Positions 45,777 through 57,384 of a DNA stretch of 64,000 nt are shown one piece after another; the first letter of the stretch is position 1; every line of letters starts with the position of its first letter. Both the position numbers and the translations under genes were made by a program. The notes beneath the pieces were generated by a model. It made no database searches and was not told where the DNA came from. It worked only from the letters and a program-made list of their open reading frames with translations. Source of the DNA: Acanthosepion pharaonis (taxonomy: Eukaryota > Mollusca > Cephalopoda > Sepiida > Sepiidae); contig CAHIKZ030005437.1 in the NCBI GenBank assembly GCA_903632075.3, positions 336,001 to 400,000 on the forward strand. Direction: 5' to 3'.

Positions 45777-46997
45777 TTCGCCAAGTCTACCGCTGTTGTG
45801 TTAACGGCCATCACTGAAAATGTATATCAATCTTTTGATAATAACGGTAAAACTCGAGCTATCTCGGAGACGTTTGTCAGAGTTTGGCACGCTGGTCTTC
45901 TGCGTAAGCTCCAGGACTACGGTACTACAGGACTATTGTTTGATTTAATCCAATCATTTCTATCAAATCGTGAAATCCTTTCACACGAACGCGGATGTCT
46001 CCGAAGGCTCTATCCTGGGTACTACGCTGTTTCTGATCTTCATCAGTAGATATTGATGCAGATGGCACTACCATTTACTCCTGTCTCAATAGAAAACCCG
46101 TCAGTGTTGTCAAAGTAAATCTGGCTGCTACCCTTGAAAAGGACCTCCAAAGAGTGGTGAACTGGGACAGTAAATGGCCTGTAAATTTTAACACATCAAA
46201 ACAAATCTGTTCTCATTAAACTACCATACAGAGAATTTTATGGCTGTCATCAGCATGACTGACGGTAGACTCATACACACTGCACCTTCTTGGCTTCACG
46301 TTATCAACAGACTTGAAGCGGACCGACTACACCGAATCAATAACTGCATCTACTGCAAGGAAAGTTGGTTCATTGTGTCGTGTCAGAAGATTTTTCACGT
46401 CAGAGTCCATCTTGCACATTTACAAATCTGCTATTCGCCCGTGCATTGAATACTTCTGCTATATCTTGTCTGGAGCTCCTGTTATTCATCTCGAGGTTCT
46501 TGACAAAATCCAAAGAAAGATCTGCAATATAATCGATCCTGACCAGGCATCTCGGCTTCAGTTACTTTCTCACCGACGCGATGTGGCTCCCCTCTATCTT
46601 TTCTATAAATATTTTCATGGTAGCGCTGTTCTCACGAGCTTTTGTCCCTGGTGCTCCAACTACAGGAATTTAGGTGTGTTACTAGATTGGCATCTAGGTC
46701 CCAGCCTTTTATTGTTTAAATAACTACAACCACCACTTCTACTCTTAACAGTTTCTTTTGTCACACTTTCCAGCTGTGGTACTCTGTTCCGTTTACTTGC
46801 TTTCCTGATAACTACAGTCTTAAAATATTTAAATGCAACGTCAATCGTCATCTTCTATCTTCTTGAATTCCGTTAATCTTTTGTCCATTCCTTAATCCAC
46901 CCTATACTCAGTCTTTTCTCTCACTTTCACTCCCTGTAACTCCCTGCATACTAGTGGCATTTCCGACTTGCTTGTAGTGAATGCTTAAAAAAAAAAA
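45777..46997 (+). pseudogene. LINE family L, copy B (5'-truncated, with poly-A tail)
   Basis: It begins inside the reverse-transcriptase fingers (FAKSTAVVLTAITENVYQSF) and reads FVRVWHAGLLRKLQDYG, GLLFDLIQSFLSNRE. A region equivalent to ADDTTIYSC follows (about 46050-46090, read as DADGTTIYSCLNRKP, so the catalytic Asp pair is damaged). Then come VGSLCRVRRFFTSESILHIY, KSAIRPCIEYFCYILSGAP, LDKIQRKICNIIDPDQASRL and KCNVNRHLLSS, with a stop at 46864-46866. A ~120-base 3' UTR ends gtagtgaatgctt followed by eleven A residues (46987-46997). Frame breaks occur near 46050, 46240, 46440 and 46670. The tail shows target-primed insertion. The 3' UTR end matches that of copy C. Confidence 0.9.
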
Positions 46998-46999
46998 CG

Positions 47000-47110
47000 A
47001 ACCAAAAATACCATTCTTTGAAGCTAAAACATTGAGGTTATGGCAAAACTCTGCTCAAAGTCTTGATCTCATTCCAACAGTGGATCATCGGAAGATTAAG
47101 TCAGTAAAGC
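47000..47110 (+). pseudogene. Tc1-like transposase fragment, catalytic Glu region
   Basis: Directly after the LINE poly-A, the plus frame reads FEAKTLRLWQNSAQSLDLIP. This aligns with the family motif V-L-x-W-P-A-Q-S-P-D-L-N-P-I-E. The residues corresponding to the catalytic Glu are not preserved (IPTVDH). It is probably the far side of the transposase split by LINE copy B, with about 100 codons of the middle missing. Confidence 0.5.
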
Positions 47111-47576
47111 CCATGACCTGTACACATCTTATTATTATTTTATATCAATAATGAATTAAATAAGGAGAATGTGAATTTACAATTTTATTCTCTTCAAGTT
47201 TTTGTAATTGTTCAATGTCTTTATTTATTTTTGATTTCTATGCAAATCCATTATCGTGTAAAAAGTTTTAATGATAATGAATCTAACTAGCTAGCTAGCT
47301 GCATAACTATTGTGTATTTAAGCAGAAGCGTTTAATTAATACATGTTGGATTAAACGTCTTAACGAAGGAAGGAATATTTTTAATTTTTTCGTTAGTCTT
47401 TCTTGGTTAGGTTCAAGAGAAGAATTATCTGGTCTCAGTGGACGAAGAAGCATAGAATTTTTGGAATGTTTTAGATTCACAATAATTTTATTCAGGCCAG
47501 TATTATAATCATGGAAAAATGTGCATATTATTCGTATTTAATTTAAGAATGAAATACTTTTAAATGCATCATCAAT
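47111..47576. other. Anonymous AT-rich interval
   Basis: Nothing recognisable apart from a short agctagctagctagct run at about 47286-47300. Confidence 0.5.
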
Positions 47577-47577
47577 G

Positions 47578-47646
<69 letters not shown>
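47577..47646. repeat. (CT)n-(AT)n microsatellite
   Basis: About 11 CT units followed by about 24 AT units. Confidence 0.96.
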
Positions 47647-47651
<5 letters not shown>

Positions 47652-47947
47652 CAAGTAATAAGATTAAGTTATATATACGGCAGGAGAACTTCTATTTTGA
47701 CATGTTTCGCAGGTGAAATGGCGTCAGTAAAAAACGGAATTTTATTGTGCAAGATCAAAATCTCAAACAGCGAGGCAAAACGCGATTTGCGTTAACCAGC
47801 TGAACATATTGTTTTATTTTAGTTTTAAAAAATTATAATTTTGATTTTAGCTATATAAAATTAACAAATTTCAACTCTTTTTATTTTAATTTGTTTTTGA
47901 AGATTTACATATGCTATAATTAGTAAGAATAAGCGATAAACTTAATG

Positions 47948-47963
47948 ACACACCCACCCACCC

Positions 47964-48004
<41 letters not shown>
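47948..48004. repeat. (CCCA)n-(TA)n microsatellite
   Basis: About 4 CCCA units, then about 19 TA units. Confidence 0.95.
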
Positions 48005-48006
<2 letters not shown>

Positions 48007-48546
48007 AAAAACTGGATTCCTATATGGATATTGAAAGCATCACGCTGCTTCAGCGATAATTGGGGCAACAATAATCTTCTTATTGATTTTCCTAATGTAT
48101 TTAGTCTTTGAAATTTGCGTGAATAATGGCTGTATTAATATGGACCAGCAAAGAAAAAAATGGCGATATCGTCACATTAAGAATTTTAATAGAATACTTT
48201 GATTATATAATTAAAGTCATATATTTTGTTGGATATTTTTAACGAATAGAAGGTTCAAGTGAAACTGTAAGATGATTAGATTTCATCACATGCTTTCGAC
48301 GAGAGCGTGCTGAACAGTTCTCGAGTCGCCCAAAGAAACCTTCGATAATAATAACAAAACTTATGTCTGATCAAATTTTTGAAAGTGGTTAGATTCGAAC
48401 AATTTTCAACACTAAAATTTCATAAACAATAAATTCCTCACAATATTTAATATTCTTGAAGTTATCTCTTTCTTTGCCCATTTGCAACTCTCCCTACTGT
48501 GTTTATATTTTCAGTGCTACCAGTGTGCATTATATTTTTATCAGAA

Positions 48547-48548
<2 letters not shown>

Positions 48549-48598
<50 letters not shown>
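48549..48598. repeat. (TA)n microsatellite
   Basis: About 25 units. Confidence 0.96.
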
Positions 48599-48599
<1 letters not shown>

Positions 48600-48603
<4 letters not shown>

Positions 48604-49485
48604 TAAAGAAAAGATATGAAAAACCAATATTGCATTTTTTATTAAATACGTATTTGTTATTTTAGTATTAAATTGTTTTTAAAATAGTGGAAGTATTTTT
48701 ATGTTAAACAATAAAACTTAATTTTTCCCAAAAAATAAATGAAAATTTATTGTACTAAACTACGCACACTAGTAAAAGCAACAGTACTTTGTACCCACTT
48801 ACATGTTTGCAGTTCTTTCCAAAATTTGGTTTCGATCGGACAATGTATGACTATTATAGAGGGCGTAATGGACGGACAAACTAAAGAAAGTCACAAACTT
48901 TTATGTATAATCTCCCTCGGTATATAAATATATTTAAAGCATTCAGTATTTAAAAGAAGGAACTTATATTGCTGACTATTTAAGAGAGAATCAGGAAGCT
49001 TGTATTAATGCTTTATTTATGTACATACGAAGGCGAACTGATATTATTTAATGTAAAATGGCTGGAAGAAGAAAAGTTTCTCTTTTTTAGCGTCAATCTG
49101 GAGTCTGAGGTAATCTCAACTCTGGCAGGTTGATATTGACTTTGCAAAATTAAAAAATAGTTTCATTCATCCGAACATGCATAAGTAATGTGTCCCCGAC
49201 GCATGCAAAAGAAGATAGGTCTATTTTAGACAAAAACTAAGATTAGAATATTGATAAGGGTTACATATAGACTATCAAGTTGGGAGAATATATGAGTTCT
49301 TATGTATTTGTACATACATATGAATATCGCTGTATGAGTTTATATTTTAGTCTTAATATGTATGTGGAAACATATATGCACATATATGTTGATGGATTCA
49401 TTATTTATGAATGACCAGGATGGTGAGAAAATTGGCGAGAAAATTAAAATGACATAACATTTGAAACTTGTGCCAGGAATACGGA
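48600..49485. other. Anonymous AT-rich interval
   Basis: Nothing recognisable. Confidence 0.5.
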
Positions 49486-49737
49486 AAAAGAATAAATATA
49501 AAAGGCTTGATTAAAAAAGAAAGAAAACGAAAAAAGAAGAGGAAAAGAAAGAAAGTAAGAAAGAAGGGAAGGAAGAAAGGAATATGAATGAGTATAAAAA
49601 TAAATATAAAAAGAAAAAAGAAAGAGGTAAACGCAGTCATTTAATAAAAAGAAGAGGATGAAAGGCTTTACGTAAAGAGAGATAGAAATAAAGAAAAACC
49701 AAAAAGAGAAACACATTTAAAAAAGGAAAGATAAAGA

Positions 49738-49769
<32 letters not shown>

Positions 49770-49830
49770 TAGGATGAAAAAGCGAAAAACAGGATTAAGA
49801 TAAAAATACCAACTTGAAAGAAGAAGAAAG
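49486..49830. repeat. Purine-rich (A/G) tract
   Basis: The plus strand is overwhelmingly A and G for about 340 bases, with gaaag/aagaaag motifs. The minus-strand Phe/Leu-rich ORFs here reflect composition and are not membrane proteins. Confidence 0.8.
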
Positions 49831-49957
49831 TAACGAATCAGATGTTAAATGAATATTTAAATAATATGAAATTTAACTTTGCCAAAATAGGAATTTACCA
49901 CACTGGTATCTATAGATCACTAAGTACATATCTATTTAATATCGCATTCTCTTCCTT

Positions 49958-49989
49958 TCTCTCTCTCTCTCTATCTCTATCTCTCTACC

Positions 49990-50060
<71 letters not shown>
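49958..50060. repeat. (CT)n-(ACAT)n-(CA)n-(TA)n compound microsatellite
   Basis: Four successive simple repeats, CT, CATA, CA and TA, in one block. Confidence 0.96.
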
Positions 50061-50062
<2 letters not shown>

Positions 50063-50149
50063 TGTAGTCGACAAAATAAAAAAAACAAACAACATGCATA
50101 CACAAAATTAAAAATATTAAATGGTGACAATTTATCCATCGCAACCTGC

Positions 50150-50188
50150 CTCTCTCTCTCTCTCTCTCTCTCTCTGTATATATATATG

Positions 50189-50244
<56 letters not shown>

Positions 50245-50258
50245 TGTGTGAGTGACAG
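50150..50258. repeat. (TC)n-(TA)n-(TG)n compound microsatellite
   Basis: TC, then interrupted TA/GTA, then about 22 TG units with TGAG variants at the end. Confidence 0.96.
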
Positions 50259-50389
50259 TGTGTAACCGATTTCTATTTTTTCCTAATGTTAGGTCATCTG
50301 CATTGGTGTGCAGAAATATGAATCTATTTTCTGGTGTGTGATGAAATTTGTTTTGTTAGGCCTTACCAGTGTGTAAATCAAAGTACTAG

Positions 50390-50483
50390 ACTGACCCGGA
50401 AACTCTCCGGATTTAAATCCAGTCAAGAATCTGTGGTCAATCTGCAAGGAACGACTTAAATGGAATGGACATACTAATATACA

Positions 50484-50485
<2 letters not shown>
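50390..50485 (+). pseudogene. Tc1-like transposase fragment with mutated catalytic Glu
   Basis: The plus frame reads PGNSPDLNPVKNLWSICKER, then LKWNGHTNI. The Tc1 signature here is SPDLNPIENLW, and the third catalytic residue (Glu) is Lys (VKN). The fragment is cut on the right by a (TA)n tract at 50486. No inverted repeats were identified. It is a relic of about 30 codons. Confidence 0.8.
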
Positions 50486-50540
<55 letters not shown>

Positions 50541-50546
50541 TATATG
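50486..50546. repeat. (TA)n microsatellite
   Basis: About 27 units, inside or against the Tc1 relic. Confidence 0.96.
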
Positions 50547-51330
50547 TTACATCTATTAAAATCAAGAAGTATTGTGTTTATATTTGATTTTATATATACA
50601 AAGTACTTAAAATATTTTTGGAATTTCTCTTTTAAAAATATTTTTGAAGATGGACTGATTTGGAAATATTTTGAAAATAGCGTCAACTGCTTTAAAAGAA
50701 GAAAATACACGAAAAATGATGAAGCTATAAATATCGAAAGTCGTAATGAGTAGAAAATCAATGAAAAACATGAAATGAAAGAAGTTGCAGAAATGACTGA
50801 AAATACAGAAAATCGAAACTTGAACGGACGGTGAATATAAAGAACGAAATCACGTTAAGGCGGAATATTGAGTAAAACTGCGAATATAAAAGAGGAAATT
50901 AAATAATATTGTAACAGAAACAAGAAAAATATCAACTGAAATTGCAGGAAGGGACAGTTCAGATTTGAAAAGAATAAAATGGTTGAATTTTGTAATATTT
51001 GTTCATTTGTAACGCAATTATGTTTATTGGAAAATAAATTCTGATTTTATAGAACATTTTTTCTCTTTTTCATATTTTTCAGGTAAGTGTAAAAGTTACA
51101 CGTTGGAAGCGACGCAGTTAGAAACTTTTTGTTAGAATAACCGAGAAAAATCCAACATACCAAACAGAACCTGGTAAAGTATATTGAACATTCAAGGTAG
51201 ACATAAACTCTGAAATATTTCTTTTTTGACAGCGATTCTATAAACAGTGGCTCTCAGATATTTATTTACTGACATGAAAGAAAATACACTTTAAATATTG
51301 CGTTATTTTCATTGATGTACAAAGAATAGA

Positions 51331-51389
<59 letters not shown>

Positions 51390-52190
51390 GTTTATGTGAT
51401 AATTATTGGCCTTCTATCAGCGGGGATTAAATATCCAGACATATTTTACGATGTCAGAAAATAAATATGCAAAGATAAAAGCATTGATTTAACAGTGATA
51501 AACACATTTTCTTAATTTAGATTTAATGTTAAATAAGAGTTTTATATATAAATGTATATTTAGGTAGAAAGTATTCATCTAAACAAGTTTGATTAAAAAG
51601 AACAGATATAGTCTGTCTGTTTAATTTAAAAAAAAATTTTACCAATTTTTGGAAAACTGACCTGTTACCTATCGGAATTCAGTGCAATCCGTACACACAT
51701 CAGGATCGATCAAAATATAACTATAAACACTATAAACAAATCTTAATAAATACCACCAAAATACTCTACAGAATTCAATGCAAAGAAAGATTCAAAACCG
51801 TAGAAGCTATTATTATACAAAATAAACGACCCACATTAAATATCATTTACAACAGCAACAGGTATCTTGAAGTGCATATCATACAATTAATGTGTACATA
51901 TTTTATATTAGTATTAAAATAAAATAACTAAATAAAAAAAATCACATTCTATGCAGTCTCCTTCCTAAAAGCCGTTACATATAATGTCATGCTAGACCAT
52001 TTCAAACTTCCAGCTTCCTAAAGATTACTTAGATGTAGACAAAGGGACCACATTAGTTCTTGATAATCGAAAGTACTTAGACAAAAATAAAAAATACGAA
52101 CTTTGGTCAGTTTATCCACAACTTCGAGCACAATACTTAGCATCATATTCGAAAATTGCAAAAATATATATACAAAAGTTCAAATACTTG
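50547..52190. other. Anonymous AT-rich interval
   Basis: Apart from the CA/TA microsatellite at 51332-51390, nothing recognisable. Confidence 0.5.
51332..51390. repeat. (CA)n-(TA)n microsatellite
   Basis: About 21 CA units, then about 8 TA units. Confidence 0.96.
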
Positions 52191-52549
52191 AGGCAACCCT
52201 GGTAATTTTTTAGATTGGTACAAAAGTAATTTTACTTTAAATAAGAGAAAATTATTATATATCGTTAAGAAAGTGAGACAAGTTTTTATTAGAAATTTTA
52301 TTATGACAAAAGACATTTTATTATTAAATTTTCCCTTCATCAAAATATCCTCCTTTAGCCTTGATTACTAATTTTTGGCACCACGAATTTTTGGCATTCA
52401 TTGCAAAAGTTTCTCAATGTATACGTTTGGTAATTGATTCTATTCTTTTTGCAATGGGTCTAACAGCTGTTTTTCATTTTCTTTTTCACTATTCTGTCAA
52501 GTTCATTTCATGCTAATTCCTGGAGTAGCTTCAAACTTTTGAACAGTAG

Positions 52550-52550
<1 letters not shown>
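52190..52550 (-). pseudogene. Degraded Tc1-like element, transposase C-terminus
   Basis: The minus strand contains VIKAKGGYFDEG near 52340-52370 (bases gctaaaggaggatatttt). This matches the conserved end of many Tc1 transposases (I-x-A-K-G-G-x-T/F). It is preceded by CIHIEKLLQ, fitting the H-x-x-KLL-x-SM-x-x-R segment. Further along, near 52195, lies a possible inverted-repeat end (gaggcaaccctggta on the plus strand). The catalytic core was not found. Confidence 0.5.

Positions 52551-52607
<57 letters not shown>
52551..52607. repeat. (TATC)n-(TA)n compound microsatellite
   Basis: About 7 TATC units followed by about 14 TA units. Confidence 0.96.
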
Positions 52608-52609
<2 letters not shown>

Positions 52610-52724
52610 AGTAGAAGAACGAACAGTAAGATTACAGCGTTCAAAACATTAATTTAAAAAATCAATACACAAAGTAGATCCGTAAATATTTATTATGCAG
52701 TGTTACATTAGAACATGCACACAT

Positions 52725-52940
52725 ATCCACTACAAAATTGTACATTTTTGTTTCAACGTCGAAACCGAATACATTTTATGAAAATTCCCAAAGAACGAAA
52801 GTAGATGATATTTGCTTCGATAACTGTATTTCTGAATAAAAGTTTTTAGTAACATCCTGATTCCGCACCTGATGAGACGTTTTTAAAAAGGTTTTCCGTT
52901 TTTTGACGTTGAAACAGAAATGTACAATTTTGTAGTGGAT
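52725..52940. mobile_element. Foldback/MITE with ~40 bp terminal inverted repeats
   Basis: The left end atccactacaaaattgtaca, then tttttgtttcaacgtc (52725-52760), is the reverse complement of 52905-52940 with one or two mismatches. About 140 bases of unrelated sequence lie between. No transposase is present. A LINE poly-T (52942-52949) abuts its right end. Confidence 0.85.
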
Positions 52941-52941
52941 G

Positions 52942-54480
52942 TTTTTTTTAAGCATTCAACCCCAATCAAGGCGGGAAGCGACTAGCACGCAAAGGGTTTC
53001 AGAGTAGGAGCGAGAACAAAGAGGGGTGATAGAGGAAAGGATGAAGAGACGGTTAGGGGATAGATCAGGGCATCTGGAGACGTCGATTGACGTTACATTT
53101 GAATAGTTGGAGATTATAGTTATCAGGAAAACAAGAAATGGGGAGGGAGTTCCACAGGCGAGAAGTGCAAGACATGAAGCTATTGGAGTAAAAGAGACGG
53201 CTACAGTTAACAGTTTCGACAGTGAAAGGGTAAGAGCGAGATGCCAGCCTATTTGAGCGCTTAAATTCATGAAGTCTGGGAACCAGCGAAAGCAGCTCAT
53301 CGGAGCAGTTACCGTGAAAGTATTTGTAAAAAAGATAGAGGGAGGCAACGGCACTTCTGTGAGAGAGCGGCTTCAGACGAGATGCCAGATCAGGGCCAAT
53401 TACATTGCATATCCGTCTTTGGATTTTATCAAGGACCTTGAGACAATTAGAAGGGGCTCCAGACCATATATGGCAGCAATACTCCATGCAAGGGCGAATG
53501 GTTGATTTGTAGATTTGAAGGATCGACTCCGGTGAGAAAAATTTCCTGGCGCGGCATAGGGAGCCAACTTTCCTAGCGGTGGATGAAGCTATTGACTCAA
53601 TGTATTCGTTCCATCTCAGGTCAGCGGACAATGTGAGACCGAGTAGTCGCAAAGAGGTGCTCTTGTGGAGTTGAGCGTCAGACATTCTAATGAGAGGCAG
53701 GGATCGTTCTCTCTGATGAGTAATAGAGAGCAGTTGTTTTTGAGGCATTAAAGTTAACCAGCCAATACCTGCCCCAGTCCACAACCGATTGGAGGTCCTT
53801 TTCAAGACAAACGGCCAGATTAGTTTTGTCGGCGACACTAGATCTGTTTTTGAGGCAGGAGTAAATAGTAGTGTTGTCCGCATAATGCCTAATTGGGAAC
53901 ATATAACATCAGGAAATCGTTAATGAAGATAAGGAACAGAGTAGGGCCTAAGATAAAGCCTTGCGGAACACCTGCGTTCGTGGGATAGGAGCTGGAGGAG
54001 AATCCGTTGAGAACGACCTTCAATGTACGGTTCAACAGGAATGATTGTATTAAGTCGAACAATCGACCTATAATTCCATAACCCTGAAGCTTGTTAAGAA
54101 GGCCGGCATGCCAACCCCTATCAAACAGTTTGGAGATATCAAGTGCCACGGCACGTGCTTTTCCGTTATTATGAAGTCTTTGGAAAAAAAAATTCGGTTA
54201 TGGCCGTAAGCACATCAGCTGTAGAACGGGCAAAGCGGAAACCATATTGCTTGTCGGAGAGCAGATTATGGGATGTAAGGTGCTTAACCACTTTGGCGTT
54301 GATTAAAGCTTTAAAGACTTTGCCGAAGTGTGGTAGGAGACTAATAGGGCGGTAATTCGAAGGGTCAGAAGGGTCTTCAGAGTTCTTAAAGACAGGAACA
54401 ACGGATGAGGACTTCCAACAGGGTGGAAAACAAGATTCATTGAGGTTTTTTGGGAACATGACAACATGGCTCATGAACAC
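52942..54480 (-). pseudogene. LINE family L, copy C (best preserved, 5'-truncated)
   Basis: Minus-strand non-LTR reverse transcriptase. 54480-54169: NESCFPPCWKSSSVVPVFKN, DPSNYRPISLLP, LLSDKQYGFRFARSTADVLT. 54149-53889: ALDISKLFDRGWHAGLLNKL, GVPQGFILGPTLFLIFINDF. 53902-53687: YADNTTIYSC, where YADD has become YADN. After a frameshift near 53700, 53697-53065: RLLGLTLSADLRWNEYIESI, SLCRARKFFSPESILQIYKS, TIRPCMEYCCHIWSGAP, LDKIQRRICNVIGPDLASRL, and a C-terminal LWNSLPISCFPDNYNLQLFK. The stop at 53065 is followed by a ~120-base 3' UTR ending gaatgctt plus poly-A (T run 52942-52949 on plus). The palm motif has Leu for the usual Ala (S-K-L-F-D). No endonuclease domain. The lost catalytic Asp and the frameshifts make it inactive. 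Confidence 0.95.
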
Positions 54481-54673
54481 TCACTGGAAACTTGGGAACA
54501 GTTATGAGATAGAATCATGATTTGGCTTTCCGACACTGGGCTAGAAGACCAATATATTCCAGCAGTATCGTAAGGAAATACCGGAGGACCCTGGTATAGT
54601 AAGAATTATATACAGGCCCGGGGTAATCATATGACGATATTATTGTTTTGGTCACAACAGCCGTTTTCCCACA

Positions 54674-54676
<3 letters not shown>
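54481..54676. other. Anonymous interval at the LINE 5' boundary
   Basis: The LINE coding signal stops near 54480. No further endonuclease or RT motifs follow. Confidence 0.5.

Positions 54677-54711
<35 letters not shown>
54677..54711. repeat. (TA)n microsatellite
   Basis: About 17 units, followed by a C/T-rich stretch (54728-54795). Confidence 0.96.
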
Positions 54712-54714
<3 letters not shown>

Positions 54715-55352
54715 AATGCCCTTCGGTTTTAGTTCCCCCCACCCCATCTCTCCCCCCCACCCTTTTTTCTTTTCTTTTCCTCTCCCTCTGTCATCTTCTG
54801 ATCTTTAAGATTATATCGTCTATTGTGTGTGTATGTCACCACAAAATGTATCTTTTCCGGTATATCTTTAATGTATTAGACATCCGAGAATATTCATATT
54901 TCTCTCACTTAAATCGTCTTTGACTCCCCTCTTTAAAACTTCTCTCTGTTAAATTTTAACCCCTCTTCATCTTTAGACCTTCCTGTTCTTCTCTCGTCTG
55001 TTACCCCTCCCTATAGCTTTCATTTACGCTAACATTCGTCCCACACTCTCATACATACACTCTCACTAAATTTTATTTTTATTCCCGGAGTTTTTTCTGT
55101 TTTCTTTTTGAATTTGTAGGTCTGATGAATTGGATCGTATTTAAGATTCCAATGGAATAAATTATGACCATGGAATATTAGTGTTTAAGCCTTCTTATTA
55201 TATCCTTACTCTGTCCTGGACATTGAGTTCTACCTGGATTCTATCCTCTTGGAATTTTTTTTTATACAAATATATATGCATATGTATGTATGTATATATG
55301 TTTTTATATTTTCGATATATGATTGCATATGTATGTGTATATTTACCACTAA

Positions 55353-55356
<4 letters not shown>

Positions 55357-55440
<84 letters not shown>
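55357..55440. repeat. (TATC)n-(TA)n compound microsatellite
   Basis: About 9 TATC units followed by about 23 TA units. Confidence 0.97.
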
Positions 55441-55443
<3 letters not shown>

Positions 55444-57250
55444 CATAAGCATGTTATAACATCCCATAAAAATAACCATTTTGTTTCAACACTTCTGTTG
55501 TCTTATCAAGAGATGGTGTTGATTGCAAAATGAAGTGATTTTTGAAAATTCAAAACCAAATCAAACCCCCTCAATAGGAGAAACCTTGTTACGTCACCTA
55601 TGACGACGAGTCAAAATACAAGTATCTGAAAATTCAAAAAACGTGACAGTGTATTCTAAATACAAACAAAGTTGATTAAAGTTAATGTTAGATTAAACTA
55701 GAAATCAATATGAAATAATTAAGTTTTAATTTCACGGTAAAATTAAAAATTATAAATTTAAATTCTAAATTAAACCGAGCCTTAAAATGTTACAAAGTTA
55801 TTCAAAAACGGAACGGATGAAAAAAAATATTACTATTCTTAACTGAGTGCCAATTTATCCGTTAAATTCGACGCTGATGTGAAAAGTATCAATAAACGCT
55901 ACAAACTTTAGGCACGAGGAGGTTAGATTATGCAGATGGCATGACAAACACATTCGCATCCTAATACACAGACCCATAAATATAACTAAACATATGTGCG
56001 CAAATATAAGAACGACACAGGAAATAGAAGATAATGAAAAAAAAAAGAAAAAGAAATAAGAAAGAAAAGCAAAAAAGGTGAAAAGGAAAAAATAAAAAAA
56101 TTCGAAAATGGAGAAAAAATGTAAAAATAAAGAATAAAAAGAGTCTAAAAAGAAAAAGAAGAATAACTAAACAAAAACGTAAAAGGAAATTACATAATTA
56201 AATAAACGTATATAAGTAAAACCAAATAGAAGCAACCACACATCCATACCCATATACAAATAAACAAACTCACCAAGATTCAGGCAAATTACCAATCAAA
56301 ATATTACATACATGAACAAACATATAAGTAAAAAGCGGTGGGGGTGATCAAATAAAGATAATAAAGGCAAAAAAATAGCGTATGTTAGTAGTACTTGAAA
56401 TACACATATCAGCTTTTAAACAAACTAAATAATTAAAAGAAAATATAGGTATACATACACACACATATAAACAGCTACACATATACGTATACAAGTAAAA
56501 AAAAAAAGGATAACTAAATTTCAAACATAACACGTACACATACAAAAACCAGTATATAAACAAAAATAAAAACACACTGACATACCTACATATACACACA
56601 TATATGCATAAATACATATAAATATATAAACACATATATACAACCATAAAGATATATATAAAATATAAAAATACACAAACATAAATACCCACATACAAAC
56701 ATACATATAGACATAAAAAACTAACATGCACAAATACATGCACCTAGAAAAAATACAGCTGCATAAAACAGAAGTAGAAACAAATATACTAACATATATA
56801 CAAACAAGCTTCCCAAGATAACCATAATGAATTCAGAGTCTTTTCTTCATGCAGCAGCCTGAGATCACTCAAACCTCCTTCGTTCATCATTCCAAAATTG
56901 TATTTATGTAGTGTTTAAATTTGGAAGTGACAGTCAAGATCGTTGGGCAAGTTCTCCAGAACAATATCCTTTTATGTAATCGATTTGATTTCGGCACGAT
57001 ATCACAAATTTTTAAAATATCACAAATTTTTAAAATATCAGTATTGCACCAGAGCCTCTTATGAAGCGAACAATATGAAAGAATTAATGCCCGATTTTTG
57101 CCTTGATCTGAAGTCAAAAGATTTTACCCGCTCAAACACTTTGTGCCTTTGGTCCACAAATTTATATTAACAGAACTTAGCATCCATTTTCGATCATCTA
57201 ATAAAACGATATTATTTTCCAGCTGATATTCAGTAGATATAAAGTAGAGT
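55441..57250. other. Anonymous interval with an A/G-rich tract
   Basis: 56035-56180 is A/G-rich. 56440-56750 is rich in acatacaca-type sequence, so its Tyr/Cys/Val-rich minus-strand ORFs are compositional. A tandem pair of 18 bases (atcacaaatttttaaaat) lies at 57001-57036. Confidence 0.5.
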
Positions 57251-57257
57251 GTGCAAT

Positions 57258-57350
57258 TAGTGTAATGATTATCGGTATAGAAGTGAAAACGGCGAGCTGA
57301 GTTCAAATTCAGGTCTAGTCTGTTGGGTTCAATTTCATAAAAACTGCCTC
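57258..57350 (+). mobile_element. tRNA-like SINE (family B), clearest copy
   Basis: It reads tagtgtaatgattatcggta (A-box-like), gtgaaaacggcgagc and tgagttcaaattcagg (B-box-like). Related copies lie at 27060, 27457 and, inverted, 43445-43355. Confidence 0.6.
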
Positions 57351-57384
57351 TATCCATATTTCTGACATGAGGCATTATAACTGT

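Noticed and set aside
49401..49716. Phe/Leu-rich minus-strand ORFs looking like membrane proteins
   Set aside because: They are the complement of a long A/G-rich tract. The composition alone explains the hydrophobicity, and there are no family motifs.
53269..53505. Plus-strand ORFs opposite LINE copy C
   Set aside because: They are shadows of the minus-strand reverse transcriptase, whose motifs are unmistakable.
56348..56743. 131-codon minus-strand ORF rich in Tyr, Cys and Val
   Set aside because: It is generated by acatacaca/atatat-type low-complexity sequence, in two overlapping frames with the same character.
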